Position numbers and translations under genes: made by a program | Source: Punctularia strigosozonata HHB-11173 SS5 | Taxonomy: Eukaryota > Basidiomycota > Agaricomycetes > Corticiales > Punctulariaceae | Length of the DNA: 64,000 bases | Assembly: GCF_000264995.1 (NCBI RefSeq) | Contig: NW_006767437.1 | Coordinates: forward strand, 1,730,956-1,794,955 | Direction: 5' to 3' | The notes under the pieces: generated by a model | What the model saw: only the letters and a program-made list of their open reading frames with translations | Databases searched by the model: none | Told to the model about the DNA's origin: nothing | Shown: piece by piece, positions 34,315-46,600 of the stretch | How the letters are laid out: the number at the start of each line of letters is the position of its first letter | How positions within the stretch are numbered: the first letter of the stretch is position 1

Positions 34315-37300
34315 TCATGACAGGATCAGAGCCTGCTTGTACATATTCGCGATTTCCAACTCGTCGTCGCTTCCGATCTGATACTTTTCCACGTCCCGCT
34401 CGCGCCTGGGCGGCTGTCTTTGCGCTTGCATGCGTTGTTTCGAGTCGCCCCGCAGTACTGGTGGACGTTGATAGTACTCGCGGTCGGACTGCGCGCCATG
34501 ATCGGTGGGGCGGTAGTCGTCTCGCTCGCGCTGACCACGTTGCGGGTACTGCTGGGCGTTGGGGTTCTGGTTCATTCCCCACGAGTCTTCCTCTCGTTCG
34601 ATTCGAGGCCGTTCCAGGCGACGCCTTCCATCGCTCGTGCTGCCACCGCGTTCCCGAGTGACATGTCCCTGAGGCTGGGTGCTGATGTCCGGGCCTTCTG
34701 CATCCCTTCGCCCCGGCTTGCGTCTGGTCCTGCGTTGCTGGAGCTTGTTATGCCCGCGTGTTTGCGGACGATCGTCTGAGTCCGTCTCGTCGTCTTCGGG
34801 AACATCGGGCGGTGACTGCTGCATGTGAGGTTGGCGAGCACGGCTTATGGTCGAGTCGTCATATCGCTGAGTGCCTCGCCGCGGATCCGGCGGCTGACGC
34901 TGCTGCCTTGAATCTGACCGAAGCTCTTCGCGCCGCTCGCTGGAGCCCGTGTGATGAGGTCTGAGGCTTGGCCGGGCTTCTTCGTGTCGCTCGCTGGAGC
35001 CAGTGTGATGAGGTCTGAGGTTCGGTCGAACCTCTTCGCGCCGCTCGCTCGACCCTGTCTTCCTAGGCCGCGGTCGAGGGCGCGAATCCGGTTCTGAAAC
35101 GGGTGGTGGTACGGGGGAAGGGACAGATCGTGCGTCCGGTGAGCTGGGAGAGGTGGTCAGCCCTGCATCCAGCTCCGGCTCTGGCAGTAGGTGCATGTCG
35201 GGAGCGATAGAGTTGCGGACCATCTGGATAATTTGCTGCTCTTCTGGATGTTCGAGAGTCTCGTGACGTTCGCGACGACGGGCAGGAGCGCGGGGCGAGG
35301 CACCGGCTGCGGCCAATATCTGAGCGATGGGCGTATGAGATCGTGTGGTCCGCATGCGGTGTGCGAAATCACAGGTCAGCCTGTTCGTGTCGTGTAATAT
35401 TAGCGACCTGTATAACGTTGAAAGCGGAACGGCTGACCCGGGCCCCAATATGAACTCGCCGCCGAGCTGCATGGCATCTCCGCCCTTCTCGAAGACAGGC
35501 ATCCCCACACGCAAAGCATGTACTACGACCATAGCGATGCCACCCACCAAGCCATGACGGATGTACTCGCCACGCTGGAACTCCGGTCCCGGGTCATTGG
35601 TACGAAGCGTCATGCCCAGCGCCTCGTACAAGCGGCACGAGGGATCAGTGTAGACCGAAAACGGAAGCTTCCATATATCTAAGCAGCGGCGATGTTAGCT
35701 ATGGCGCCAACCAAGCGCACAATCACTTACGACGGTAGCTCTTGATCATCGCCGCAGAACCATTGCCGACGAATATCAGGTCGACGCCCGCTCGCTTGAG
35801 GGTGATTGGATCGACATTTCTCGCGACGGAGTGCATGTAGTCTTGGTCATGTGGACACCTGTGGTACGCAGTGAGTCATGGGATGCACTCGTGCAACAAT
35901 GAATGACCTACCAGAAGTGCCGTATGAAGCAAACGATTGTCTTTCTCTCGCGCCACAAGTCCCCAAATGGAACGCGGATTCCGTTTTCCGAAACAACGAA
36001 CAGAGACTCGGCGGCATAGGAGAGCTGCTCATGACTCGGCTTCCGGTGCTCATCGAACCTGACACGGCTCTGCACGGCCGGGTGAGTGATAGGAATGGGC
36101 GCAGTCGCTGCGCGCAGCGGCGTCCGGGGACGAGCGGGAAGAGACCGGTCAGGCAGCCCCGCGACCGTAGCATGCCGGTGAGGATGTAAGTTGTATGAGT
36201 GGGCCGATTGCGATGGTACCACCGGTGGTGGTTGGGGAAGCGGCGACTCATCCGAGGGTCGAGTAGGCATCGGCGGATGGTATATCATGGGCGTAGACGC
36301 TTGCGACGGATATAGGTTCTGCGTGGATATAGTGCGCGAAGGGGTGCTTGGAGCATTCCTGCTTGACGCCGGTGGCGGGACGCGTCGCATTCGTGACTGC
36401 TCTCTGGGAGGTACGACTGGTTCATCCTGGTCTGACTGAGTAGCGTGCCGCGTAGGAGATGCCGGCCTAACGAATGTAGTCGGCTTACGGGACCGATCCG
36501 GTTGCGGCGGAGGGGACATCGCCCGCTGAGGGGGCGTTGGCTGGGCTCTGACATCAGGGGATGAGTCGATAGCTTGACCGCGACGTTGGTTCGCAGCATA
36601 GCGAGCAGCTGGTGTCGAGGAGTCCAACGATATATTGGTGGTAGCTGGCGGTCGAGGAGTCGAGTACTCCTTCGCGGGAGGCGGCGGTCTCTGTTGTGAC
36701 CTCGAGCCTGGGCGCTGAACAGGTTGCACGCTACGATCAGGCCCTTCGGAGTCGGAGAAGAGTTGCTGCTGAGACATATCGGGGCGCGTCAAAGAAGGGG
36801 CCGTGTTTGCATCCTCCGAAGGTCGTGGGGTGACGGATCTTTGAAGTTGCGCCTCCATGAGAATAGGACTGAGTGCTTGGTCTCGGAGATCGCCGTTGCG
36901 CTCATTTTGGAAGTTCAAGACGCGAGAATCGTTGCCCATCCGATACTGAACAGCTGGTGGCGGGGAACTAGGTCGTTGAGGCGGAGGTTCCGCAGCAGCA
37001 GGGATGCTCTGTTGAGCATGACGAGGGGCATCAGCAAGAACAGAGGTGTACGGTGTGGCCGGAGCAACACGGAAGGGAGGGCGGTCTTGCGGGGGCGGGG
37101 ATGCCACGCGCTGAGGTCGAGGCTGAGAGACGACGGGTGTGATGTCTCGCTCTGTCGACGGAGAACGACCGCCCGGGCCCACATAGCGTTGGTTATGAGG
37201 GGAGACAGGCCTCTGCGGCGGAGGTACAGGGCGTGGCTCCATTGGTTCCTGAGCTGGAGGCGCGACAACGGCTTGAGTGGCATCTCGCTGTGCCGTAGTC

Positions 37301-39953
37301 ACCCCTAGTCCGTATCGGAACTCTCGCGGAGGCGGCGAGCTTGGCCGCTCTGACGCCCTAGCGACGGGGGCCAACTCAGCCGGTGCAGCTCGTTCCACCC
37401 TTACATTGCGTACGCCTCGTTGAGGCACCGGCGCTGCGACGGTCGGCCGCACAGATTGTGACTCATTGGATGACGGTGTGCTCTGGGGAAGCGTTGACGA
37501 TGGCGTAGATCCCGGTTCCTCGACCGTGCGCCGTTCTCTTGGCGGTATCGGTATAGGCGCAGTGGTGCCCAAAGGCCGTATCTCTTGGGGGCGGGTGGGA
37601 GCCAGCCTTTCTGACCTTTCATGGGGACGAGTGGAGCTGGGCCGCTCGGGAGGGCTCACCGAGCGAGCGTTGACCTGGTCCTGCGTACGCGGCCTCGTGG
37701 ACGTTGGAGGTGACGAGGCTAAAACTGGCTCCTGGCGGCGTTCGGGCTCCCGTGGCGCAGGCGATATAGGACGCTCAGGCAGAGGAGCCAGCAGCAAAGG
37801 GCTGGGTTCGACAAGGGTAGCCTCGGAGTCCCTCTGGGCGTTGAGGACCCGGGTCTGATCACGGATTCCTGCAGTTCGAGCTTGTCGAGTGGGCGGAAGA
37901 GACACGAAGCGCGATTGCGGCGGCGGGATGAGAATCGGAGGGCCGTCCGTAGTCTCGCCAGCGCTTGAGACATCGACTGACGAAGAGCCAAGTCCCGACG
38001 CGGCTTGAATCTGCGGTTGATTGGACGAGGAGCGAATCAGGCTTCCAGGATTACGAGAGCGAGGAGGCGGAGCAAGCGTTGCAACAAGTTGGGACGCCGG
38101 GGCGGGCGCAGGTACGGGCGAAGGCGCAGGCGGCGGATCGCGATGGTGGCGGGCGATGCTCGCGCGCCATCCAGACAGATGTGCAGGGGTAGCGGCGGTC
38201 CTCCGCTCGACAACGGTAGTCTCGGCAGCTTTCGCATTTGTAGCAGGTTCCGGAATCGGGTCTGGAGGGACCAGAAAGGTGCGGAGGATCGGAGGCTGAA
38301 CGGGAGCAGCGGGCGTTTGGACCGGCGGCGGCGCAAGGGATGTAGTCGCGGGCGGTTGAGGGCGAGGGGGTTCGGTCGTGCGGTTCTGGGACGTTTCTAC
38401 TTCGCTTGCAATCGCCGCTCTGGGAAGGGAAGGGACGATTGCAGCTGCGGTTGTCCTGCTATCGACATCAGAGCCCTTCTCGGCATTCGTCCTGACTGCC
38501 CGCCTTGCGATCTGGCCTTGAAGAGAGTATTGGTCGGTGGTAGGAACGGAAGGCTGAGAGGGTTGCAGGCCCTGGACTCTTGCTGTTACAGCGTCCAAGG
38601 AGGAGGAATAGCTGGAGGTGGTGGGCGCCCTCCTCGTAGGCCGTCGCCGCTCCGCCGAAGGGGCCGGGCGACCCTGGTCGCCGACCGACGAGCTGCTGTC
38701 CTCGGGCTCAGATTGTTCCAGCCTGCGAACCTGGACATCGAGCTGCTCTTGGGGGGACTGCGTGAGGGGCCCGTCCGTGATCTGAGAGATAACCGGTACT
38801 TGAACATGCTCGCGAGACGTCGAAGGGGGAACGAAGACGTCTTCCAGGCGTGTAGCCGGAACGATGAACTGCGACTTGCGCCGCGCGCTGCCGCCCGCGC
38901 TATCCCGATCTCTATCGCGTCGGCCCAACGAGCCCTGGTTATTCGACGAGCTCGTCGTCCGGGGCCGGATGAAAATGCGCGACAGGCGATTGGCGTGCCC
39001 GTGACTCTGCTTCGACCCTTCCGAGTTATTCGACGCGCCGCGGAGCATCTGCGATTCGGCAGCCGCGACCTGCACGCTCGACGGTCCGGCGGAATCGCGC
39101 GATTGCACTGAGGGCGAGCGCGAGCGAGAACGACGGCGGAGTGGGAACACCTGCGAGATGCGCTTCGCGAACGAGCGCGAGGACCGGTCAGACTCGACCG
39201 ATGGCGTGCGCCGGTGCTCGGGGTGCGGCATCGGAACCGGCTTGGTGCGCTCGCGCTCGGCCTCGTGGGCGACTGCATGCGCATGTGCGTGAACGTGGGC
39301 GTCGTGTGTGCGCGGTGGGGAGTACAGCGAGCCGGCGCTGCCGCTGCTGTCGTCCGTCGTCATCGCGGGCGGAGGCGAGCCAGGGACAGCAGGCGAGCCA
39401 GGGACGACCGACAGCCTCGGGTTAAACGCGAGCGGGTGGTGTGGATGGTGAAGGTGGTGCGGGTGATGCGGAGGGCGGATGTATGTGAGGTAGTCAAGCT
39501 GCGCGGGCGCGTGTCCATGCCCGTCCGAGGAGGAGCCTACCGACCCGGGCGTTGCGACGGGGGCCGCGGGCGGGAGGAGCACGGACTGCGACCGCCTGCG
39601 GTGCGAGTAGTGCGACTGCCGCTGGAGCGGGACGTCCTGGTCAGAGGCATAGTCCTTCTCGCGCTGGTGGAGGGAGCCCGGCGAGGCGTCGTGGTGCCGG
39701 AGCCATACCGAGAGGTCGCTCTCGGAGCTATTGCCCGAGGGTGCGGGCGTAGCGTTGCTCGTCCGCGTGCGGTCTCTGAGGACGGAGAGCGGCGCAAGGG
39801 GGTCTGTCGGATCGAAGGGCGGGTACTTCTCCTGCGTCGCGGGCCCTCAGTATGGTGTATGTGTGTTACATGGTAAACAGCGCGACATACCGAGAAGGGG
39901 AAGTCCGGTGGAGGTTTCCTGCGCACCCGCTGATGAGCACTGCTCTGGAACAT
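34315..39953 (-). CDS. giant disordered protein with an AhpC/TSA antioxidant-like domain
   Basis: Five exons (39891-39953, 35912-39831, 35731-35858, 35438-35678, 34315-35380) give about 1805 residues. Residues 1-1300 are almost entirely disordered (Pro, Ser, Arg, Gln-rich, with His-rich and many PPP runs). Near residue 1310 comes a folded core (VPFGDLWRERKTIVCFIRHF, WCPHDQDYMHSVARNVDP, GVDLIFVGNGSAAMIKSY, LPFSVYTDPSCRLYEALGM, FILGPGLTCDFAHRM) that I assign to the thioredoxin-fold AhpC/TSA-like (PRXL2-type) family. The usual second cysteine of the CxxC-like motif is His-Asp here (FWCPHD). The last 350 residues are again disordered and hold 18-residue tandem repeats. Intron 4 keeps the frame open if retained, but splicing restores the GPGLTCDFAHRM family match. 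Function unknown; possibly redox-linked scaffolding. Confidence 0.8.
34928..35085 (-). repeat. 54-bp tandem repeat coding 18 residues
   Basis: Three degenerate copies with exact 54 bp spacing (GCTCGCTGG-like cores at 34935, 34989 and 35043), encoding units around RPHHTGSSERREE in the C-terminal tail of the AhpC/TSA protein. Copy-number variation between strains is likely. Confidence 0.7.
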
Positions 39954-40697
39954 GTTCAAGCAAGCGTCTGGGGTATAGCGTCTAGTCCGGGTATGGGGAA
40001 ACTGAGTCTGTGCCCAGAGGGCCAGAGTTGGAGGAGGGACGGCAGCCCTTCAGCACCATATAACGGAGCGCACTCATGGTACAAGCGCGGTGGACCAGAT
40101 TCGGAGGTTACTCGCATCGAGCGACAGTGCGTGGTTTCCTGCGGGAGGGGGGGTTAAAGTTGGCCTCAAGGCATACATGTTGCGAAGATGATGGAGACTG
40201 GAGAAGCGAGGTCACTCCGGAGTCCTATCGCGTTTGAGCTTGCAGATCTCAGCGAACGATCTATGCTCGCTACATCTCCTTTGTATAATCCGGAATGCGT
40301 GCACAACAATCATCATCGTGGCTGATCCAGTCGTATGGAACTCCTGAGCAGGACCTCCTCATGTCAGAAATGCTACATGTCGACGTGGATGCGATCTGCT
40401 TCGCCTTAATCTTACATCGTTCCTTACTCCCAGAATGCAACTCGCAAATGAACACCACGCCTTCCAAGATGAAGCCGTCCCGCTCTTCGACCCATGCTCC
40501 ACGTCGATTTGCCATTGGTCGATTGCATTGGATTGAACTGTATATTGTACAACTGCACGAGTCTCTGATCGGTCGATTATATCGGATTGAGGAAGTTAGC
40601 CATAGATACCGCGGCGAATGGAATCAGACCCAAGCAAGAAAGGGGGGTTCGAGTGTAGATCTACATGTTCTAGATCTAAACGTACGGGCACCGAGAA
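39954..40697. other. intergenic, no gene seen
   Basis: Promoter side of the giant protein gene and 3' flank of the AVT3-like gene. No supportable coding region. Confidence 0.45.
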
Positions 40698-43069
40698 TTA
40701 GTCCGTTGGAGTGATGCAGCGACCGACAGGCGAGCCGGGCTCCGCGGGTGCCACCATGAGCTGTGCGAACACGCCGGTGAGGCGAAAATAGGCGCAGATA
40801 GGATGTGGGGACGTACCTTGACGGTTTGGGCGGTCGAGTACACTGCCGCGACGATGCCGAAGACGATGAGCACCCAATCGGCGATCTTTTGCCGGCGCGT
40901 GCGCGCGCACGCTTTTAGATGGAGCATCGCGGGGTAGACGTAGCACAGCGGGACACTGTCGTCCCCACCGCAAGTGTCAGTTGTCGTTACATTCCGTAGT
41001 GTTTCGAGAAGACGTACCATGCAAAACTGCCGATGAACGCGACGAACTTGTCCAGGTCGCTGCTCCCGAGCCAGCTGATGAACGCACACGTGAAGACGAC
41101 GCCGAACCGGAACACGTTCTTCGTCCACTTTACCCGCGCCGAGTCGCGCCCGGAGCGGACGAAGAGGCCGTTCTCCATGATTCGCACGGCGGGGAAGAGC
41201 TGGAGCGGGACGGAGAGCATGATGGCGAGCGAGTACAGGAGTTGCACAGACTGAAGCATCCGACTGTCGTCAAGGTTGAGCATGATCACCGTCTGCACGT
41301 CCGCGCCGAAGGTGAGATACGACATGACGCCTGCGCCGCCAAAGAGGACTACAGGGAATGACATCAGCACGTGAGCAAACTTGGGAGGGAGGCGAACGTA
41401 CACATGAGGGCGATCATGACACCTGTGAGCACGGCCGGGAACTTGCGAGGCTCCTTCATCGCGTCCGTGACGGGAATGACGAGCCCGATGCCTTCAAACG
41501 AGAAGATGGCGGTGCCGATGAGCAGAGGGAAGTCGCGCGGGTTGAAGAGCTCGACACGCGCGGGGCCGCGCTCAGCCATGATGATCGCCTCCGAGCCGAA
41601 TATGTAGATGAGCCCAGCGACGATGAACACGTCAGCGACGAGCGCCGTCGTGCTCAGCTTCGCCAGGTTGCGGATGAGCGCGAGCGGGAGGAACACGACG
41701 AGTTGAAGGAGGATGAAGTACGGCAGACCGACGAGGCGTGTGCATCCTGAGACGGCGGCCACGAACGCCTGCAGGTTCTCCGAGACGAAGATGATGTATG
41801 CAGAGACGAAGCCAAGCTGGGAGATGACGATGGACGAGAGGATGGCGTAGCGCATATAAGGACCGTACAGTGCGCCACCGATATCGCCGAATGAGCCGGA
41901 AACGACGAATTTGGCTTTCACAAGCAGAAGGAAAGAGTAGAGAGAGACGAGGGCGATAAAGGAGAGGAGAAAGGCGGAAAAGAGGATGCCGCCGTTGTAG
42001 AATCTGCGTGACAGTGTCAACTAGCACTGTCGGCTCGAGAAAAATACACTCACGCCCTGCCCAAGAACAAGATACCGGTGCCGACGAATCCCTTGAGGAG
42101 GACAAGCACGGCCTGGGTGACAGTTGCGTCCCCATGCGGGCCGATGCTTTTCGACCTAGGCCGTCTGTGACCCATGAGCGGCGTGCGCTCGTCGGGTTTG
42201 GGTGTCTCGCCCGGTAGCCCCGCCGACGGGCCGTCGTACGTCTCATATCCCGCTGCCCGCTCCGCATCCGCAGGTCCCTCTTCTCCCTCGTCCTCTTCGT
42301 CGATCTCTTCCAGGTCCTCGCCGGCAAAGTGGCCAAAGATGAAAAGGAACTCGACAAAGTTGCGCAACATGCGGGGCCTGTCGCCGTTTTCGCCGGCACG
42401 CTGAAGGACGTAGGCACGGCGGAAGCCGCCGGGCTCGTGGATGTTTTCGAAAGCGGGGTCGCGCGAGGTCGAGGACTGGGCGGAGAAGGAGGCCGCGCGC
42501 GGGCGCTGCTTCCGACGCTGGTCGGCTTGCCACTTGTAGAGCGTGTGTGTGATGTCCGCGCCGGGGGCATGATAGGGCACGGGGAACGCTTCCGAGTCCT
42601 CGCGTACGGCGTGCGACGAGCGGCGCGAGCGCCCGCCCTCCGAACCAGCGTCGCTTCTGCTGGGTCCGCCGAGGGCCTGCTCGCGCTCTTCGCGCGAGAC
42701 GAGGTGCTTGCGCAGCACGCGGGCTTTCTCCTCTTCCGTCAACTCGTCGAGCATCGTTTCACGGTCGCTCGCCCCGGCCCCGCTGCCGGGGGTGCCCACG
42801 ACAGGCCGGCTCGCGCTCAGGCCGCCCAAACTGCGCGGGGACTCGGACGTCGCGCTGGGGAGGAGGGCGGGTGAGGCGCGGGGCGTGCCACCGTTGCGCG
42901 GCGTACCAGAGCGGGGCGGGATGTTGGCGACGGGCGGCGGCGTGCCGTAGAAGGGGACGCGCAGTGAGGCGGGGGTGCCTGCGCCAGGGGTGCCAGAAGG
43001 GGCGGCGAAGGCGGGGCGCGCGCGGGGGCTGCCGATGTTGACCGGCTGGGACGGCGGCGAGGAGGCCAT
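40698..43069 (-). CDS. AVT3: AVT3-like vacuolar amino-acid transporter
   Basis: Five exons (42054-43069, 41402-42003, 41018-41348, 40817-40955, 40698-40760) give 716 residues. The first 320 residues are a disordered cytosolic region (GTP, SPR repeats, acidic EEIDEEDEGEE, then DERTPLMGHRRPRSKS). The membrane part starts with TVTQAVLVLLKGFVGTGILF and FYNGGILFSAFLLSFIAL, the hallmark of Aa_trans family AVT3/AVT4, followed by about ten hydrophobic helices (VSAYIIFVSENLQAFV, TAIFSFEGIGLVIPV, FISWLGSSDLDKFVAFIGSF). Yeast Avt3/Avt4 export neutral amino acids from the vacuole. A short last exon is less certain. Divergent from FAS with a 627 bp spacer. Confidence 0.9.
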
Positions 43070-43696
43070 AGGCGGCGTCGTCGTCGTCGTCGTCGGTGAT
43101 GGTGGAGATCGTGTAGCTGTAGACGATCGCTGGCGCTGCGCTCACGGCTGGCGGAAGGTGCACATGGCGCGCGGGAGCCCGAATCGGTCGGCTCGAGCCA
43201 GTCCACGCGCGGGACGCATGGCGACATTCCACTACTTTTGCGTAAGGACCCGGGCTGCGCCTGCCGTCGTGCGTGTAGGAGACGTCCTACGCCGCATTTT
43301 GATCCCCAAAGGCGACGCGAAGACGAATTCGCGACTATCTGTTGGGTGGGAGCAAATGGGCGGCGCGCGGAGGCGACTATGTCTCGTAGACCATACTCGT
43401 AGTCTAATCCCACTCAGACAACCTCAGGTGGACCGTATGATGATCATACGCTTACAATAAGCCCCAGTGAGGACGATAAGGTGCAACGTCCAACGGCGTG
43501 CCCGCCATTTAGCCATGCGGGGCTGGGACAGGGGCTCCTGCCGTAAAAGGCAAGCAGGCGTTTTTACGCGAGACGCGCGCCCGCTCCCCAAATGTTTCGA
43601 CTCTAAGAACTGGGGCCATACGCTGCAGCTCTTCTCCCGTCCCCTCCTGCTCCGTCGCCGTCCGTGTCGTCCTTCGATACCGACCACGACGACACC
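43070..43696. other. divergent promoter of AVT3-like gene and FAS
   Basis: Contains a (CGT)6 run at about 43077-43096 next to the AVT3 start. No gene; likely carries regulatory sites for both genes, none of which I could name. Confidence 0.5.
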
Positions 43697-46600
43697 ATGA
43701 GCGCACCCAACGGACATGCCGGGCCTGACCCGTGCATCGCGTCGCGCCCCCTCGTACTGGCCTCAGGCCCCATTAGAGTCCGTATCGTCACTTAATCAGT
43801 GCAGGCAAGAACGCAATGCTGATGACGAGCACAGGTTTCCATCCCCGTGTCCACCCGCAACGACGAGTGGATCGCCGCAGAAGTCCTTAGAGAAGAGTTT
43901 GTGCACACCCAGAGCGTGCAAGACGCCGTCGACGCCACGGCCGAACTCGAAAACGCCGCCGACGCCGCCGTCGAGCTCTACGCCGAGTTTCTCGGCTTCG
44001 TCGCCTCCAAGCTAGACGCCTGCTCCCAGAGCAAGGCCGCGCGCACCGCCGTCCTCCTGGCCGCGCTTTCCGACTTCACCAAGACACACCTGCACACGCA
44101 GGACATCCACACCCTCGTCGCCGCGTTCGACACGGACGCGCGCAAGACCGTTCTCGCAAGCTACTACGCGGCCCTCGCAGCCCTCGAAGCCGCCAACATC
44201 GAAGACGTCCCTCGCGGACCGCCCTCGGCACTCCTGAGTGCCTCCAACACCGAGCTCTACGCCCTCTTCGGCGGTCAGGGCACCAATGAAGTCTACTTTG
44301 ACGAGCTCCAGGCGCTCCACGACACCTACACCGCATGGGTCGCGCCGTTCCTCACCACCGTCACACGCGAGGTGCTCGCACCCCTCGCTGCTGCGAATAC
44401 ATCGACCGCGTTCTACGCGCACGGCCTGGACGTGGCGTCCTGGCTCTCCGGTGCCTCACTGCGCCCTCCGACAGCCTACTTGGCCTCCGTCCCCCTCTCC
44501 CTCCCGCTTATCGGGCTCACGCAACTTACCCAATATCTCGTCGCCTGCCGCGTGCTCGCGCTCTCTCCCGCCGACATGCGCGCTCGCTTCGCCGGTGCCA
44601 CCGGCCACTCTCAGGGCGTCGTGTCTGCAGTTGCTATAGCTGCTTCGGACTCGCCCACATCTTTCCTCGCCAACGCGAAGAAGGCGTTGCGCTGGCTCTT
44701 CTTCTGCGGTCTCCGCGGTCAAGAAGCCTTCCCCGTGCTGGCGCTCGAGCCGGCCATCGTCCAGGACGCGGTCGAAGGCGGCGAGGGCTCGCCTTCGCCC
44801 ATGTTGGCCGTCACCGGCCTTTCCCTCAAGGATCTCGAGAAGCACATCGCAGGTACGAACAAGCACCTCGACGAGCGCTCCCAGCTAGGCGTCTCGCTCC
44901 ACAATGGCCCTCGTGCGTTCGTCGTCACCGGCCCGCCGAAGGCCCTCTACGGCCTCGTCACGGCCCTCAGGAAGGTTCGCGCCCCAAGCGGGCTCGACCA
45001 GAGCAAGATCCCGTTCTCGAAGCGCAAGCCCGTGTTCAGCGTTCGCTTCTTGGTCGTCGGCGTGCCCTACCACAGCCCGTACCTCAAGGACGGTATCGAG
45101 AAGATGCTCGAGCAGGATCTGAAGGGAGAGGAGTTGTGGAAAGGGGAGGAGCTCGGCATTCCGGTATACCACACAGAAGACGGTACGCATATATTCTGCC
45201 AGTCTCATGATTATCGCTGATGACATGTCCAGGATCCGACCTCCGCAAGCTTTCGACCGGCATCACCGGCTCTCTCTGCGAACAGATCTTCACCATGCCC
45301 ATCCACTGGGCTAAGGCTACCGCCTTCCCCGAATCTGCAACCCACGCGGTTGACTTCGGTCCCGGTGGGCTGAGCGGCATCGGCCCGTTGACCGCGCGTC
45401 TCCTCGAAGGTCGCGGAGTGCGTGTCGTTGTCGTGGGCGACAAGGGCAAGAACGGCGCCGAGCTGTACAATTCGCAAGAAGTCAAGTATGAGCAGTGGTG
45501 GAGCAAGAAGTGGGCCCCGCGCCTCGTCAAGACTAGGTGAGCATCTATCGTCCGTTTGCGTAACGATTTGCTGAAGAAAGCGCAGCGACGGCACGGTGCA
45601 CCTCGACACACCGTTCTCTCGCCTCTTGGGCAAGCCCCCGATCATGGTGGCGGGCATGACGCCGACGACCGTCAAGGCCGGCTTCGTCTCCGCAGTGCTT
45701 TCCGCGGGGTACCATGTCGAACTCGCCGGCGGCGGACACTACAACCCCGCCGCGCTGCGCGCCAAGGTCGCCGAGATCCAGACCAAGATCCCGCCGGGGG
45801 TCGGGCTCACGCTGAACGCGCTGTACATCAACCCGCGCCAGTTCACGTTCCAGTTCCCGCTATGGCAGGAGATGCGCCGCGAGGGCCTTCCCATCGAAGG
45901 CTTCTGCGTCGCGGCCGGTATTCCGACCACTGAGAAGGCGGGCGAGATCATCGAGGGCCTCCGCAGCGCCGGCATTCGCCACGTCAGCTTCAAGCCCGGT
46001 TCAGTGGATGGCATCCGTCAAGTCGTCAGCATCGCCGCGGCCAACCCCGACTTCCCCGTTATCATGCAGTGGACCGGAGGACGCGCCGGTGGCCACCACT
46101 CGTGCGAAGACTTCCACCAGCCCATCCTGTCGACCTACGGCTCTATCCGTCAGCAGCCTAACATTGTTCTCGTTGGTGGCTCTGGCTTCGGCGGCGCCGA
46201 CGACGTCTGGCCCTACCTTACCGGCGAGTGGTCTGTGGAGAAGTTCGGCGCGCAGCCGATGCCGTTCGACGGCTTCCTGTTCGCGTCTCGCGTCATGGTC
46301 GCCAAGGAGGCACACACCAGCCCGTCCGTCAAGGACCTCATCGTCGCCGCCTCCGGCGTGGACGACGCGCAGTGGGAGGGCACGTACGCGAAGGAGACGG
46401 GCGGTATCCTCACCGTCCAGTCTGAGCTCGGCGAACCGATCCACAAGGTTGCGACGCGGGGCGTGAAGCTCTGGAAGGAGTTCGACGAGACCGTCTTCAA
46501 GCTGCCGAAGGAGAAGCGCATCGTCTGGCTCAAGGAGCGCAAGTCGGAAGTCATCGCGAAGCTTAACAGAGACTTTGCCAAGCCGTGGTTTGGGTGGAAG

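Noticed and set aside
38005-39111. 368-codon plus-strand frame, Arg/Gly-rich
   Set aside because: Antisense of the low-complexity, GC-rich coding exon of the AhpC/TSA protein; no motif of its own.
43077-43096. CGT repeat near the AVT3 start as a functional element
   Set aside because: Six copies of a trinucleotide in GC-rich DNA are weak evidence; kept only as a note.
44335-45210. 291-codon frame overlapping FAS on the same strand
   Set aside because: Out-of-frame shadow of the acetyl transferase exon; the FAS frame carries all active-site motifs.
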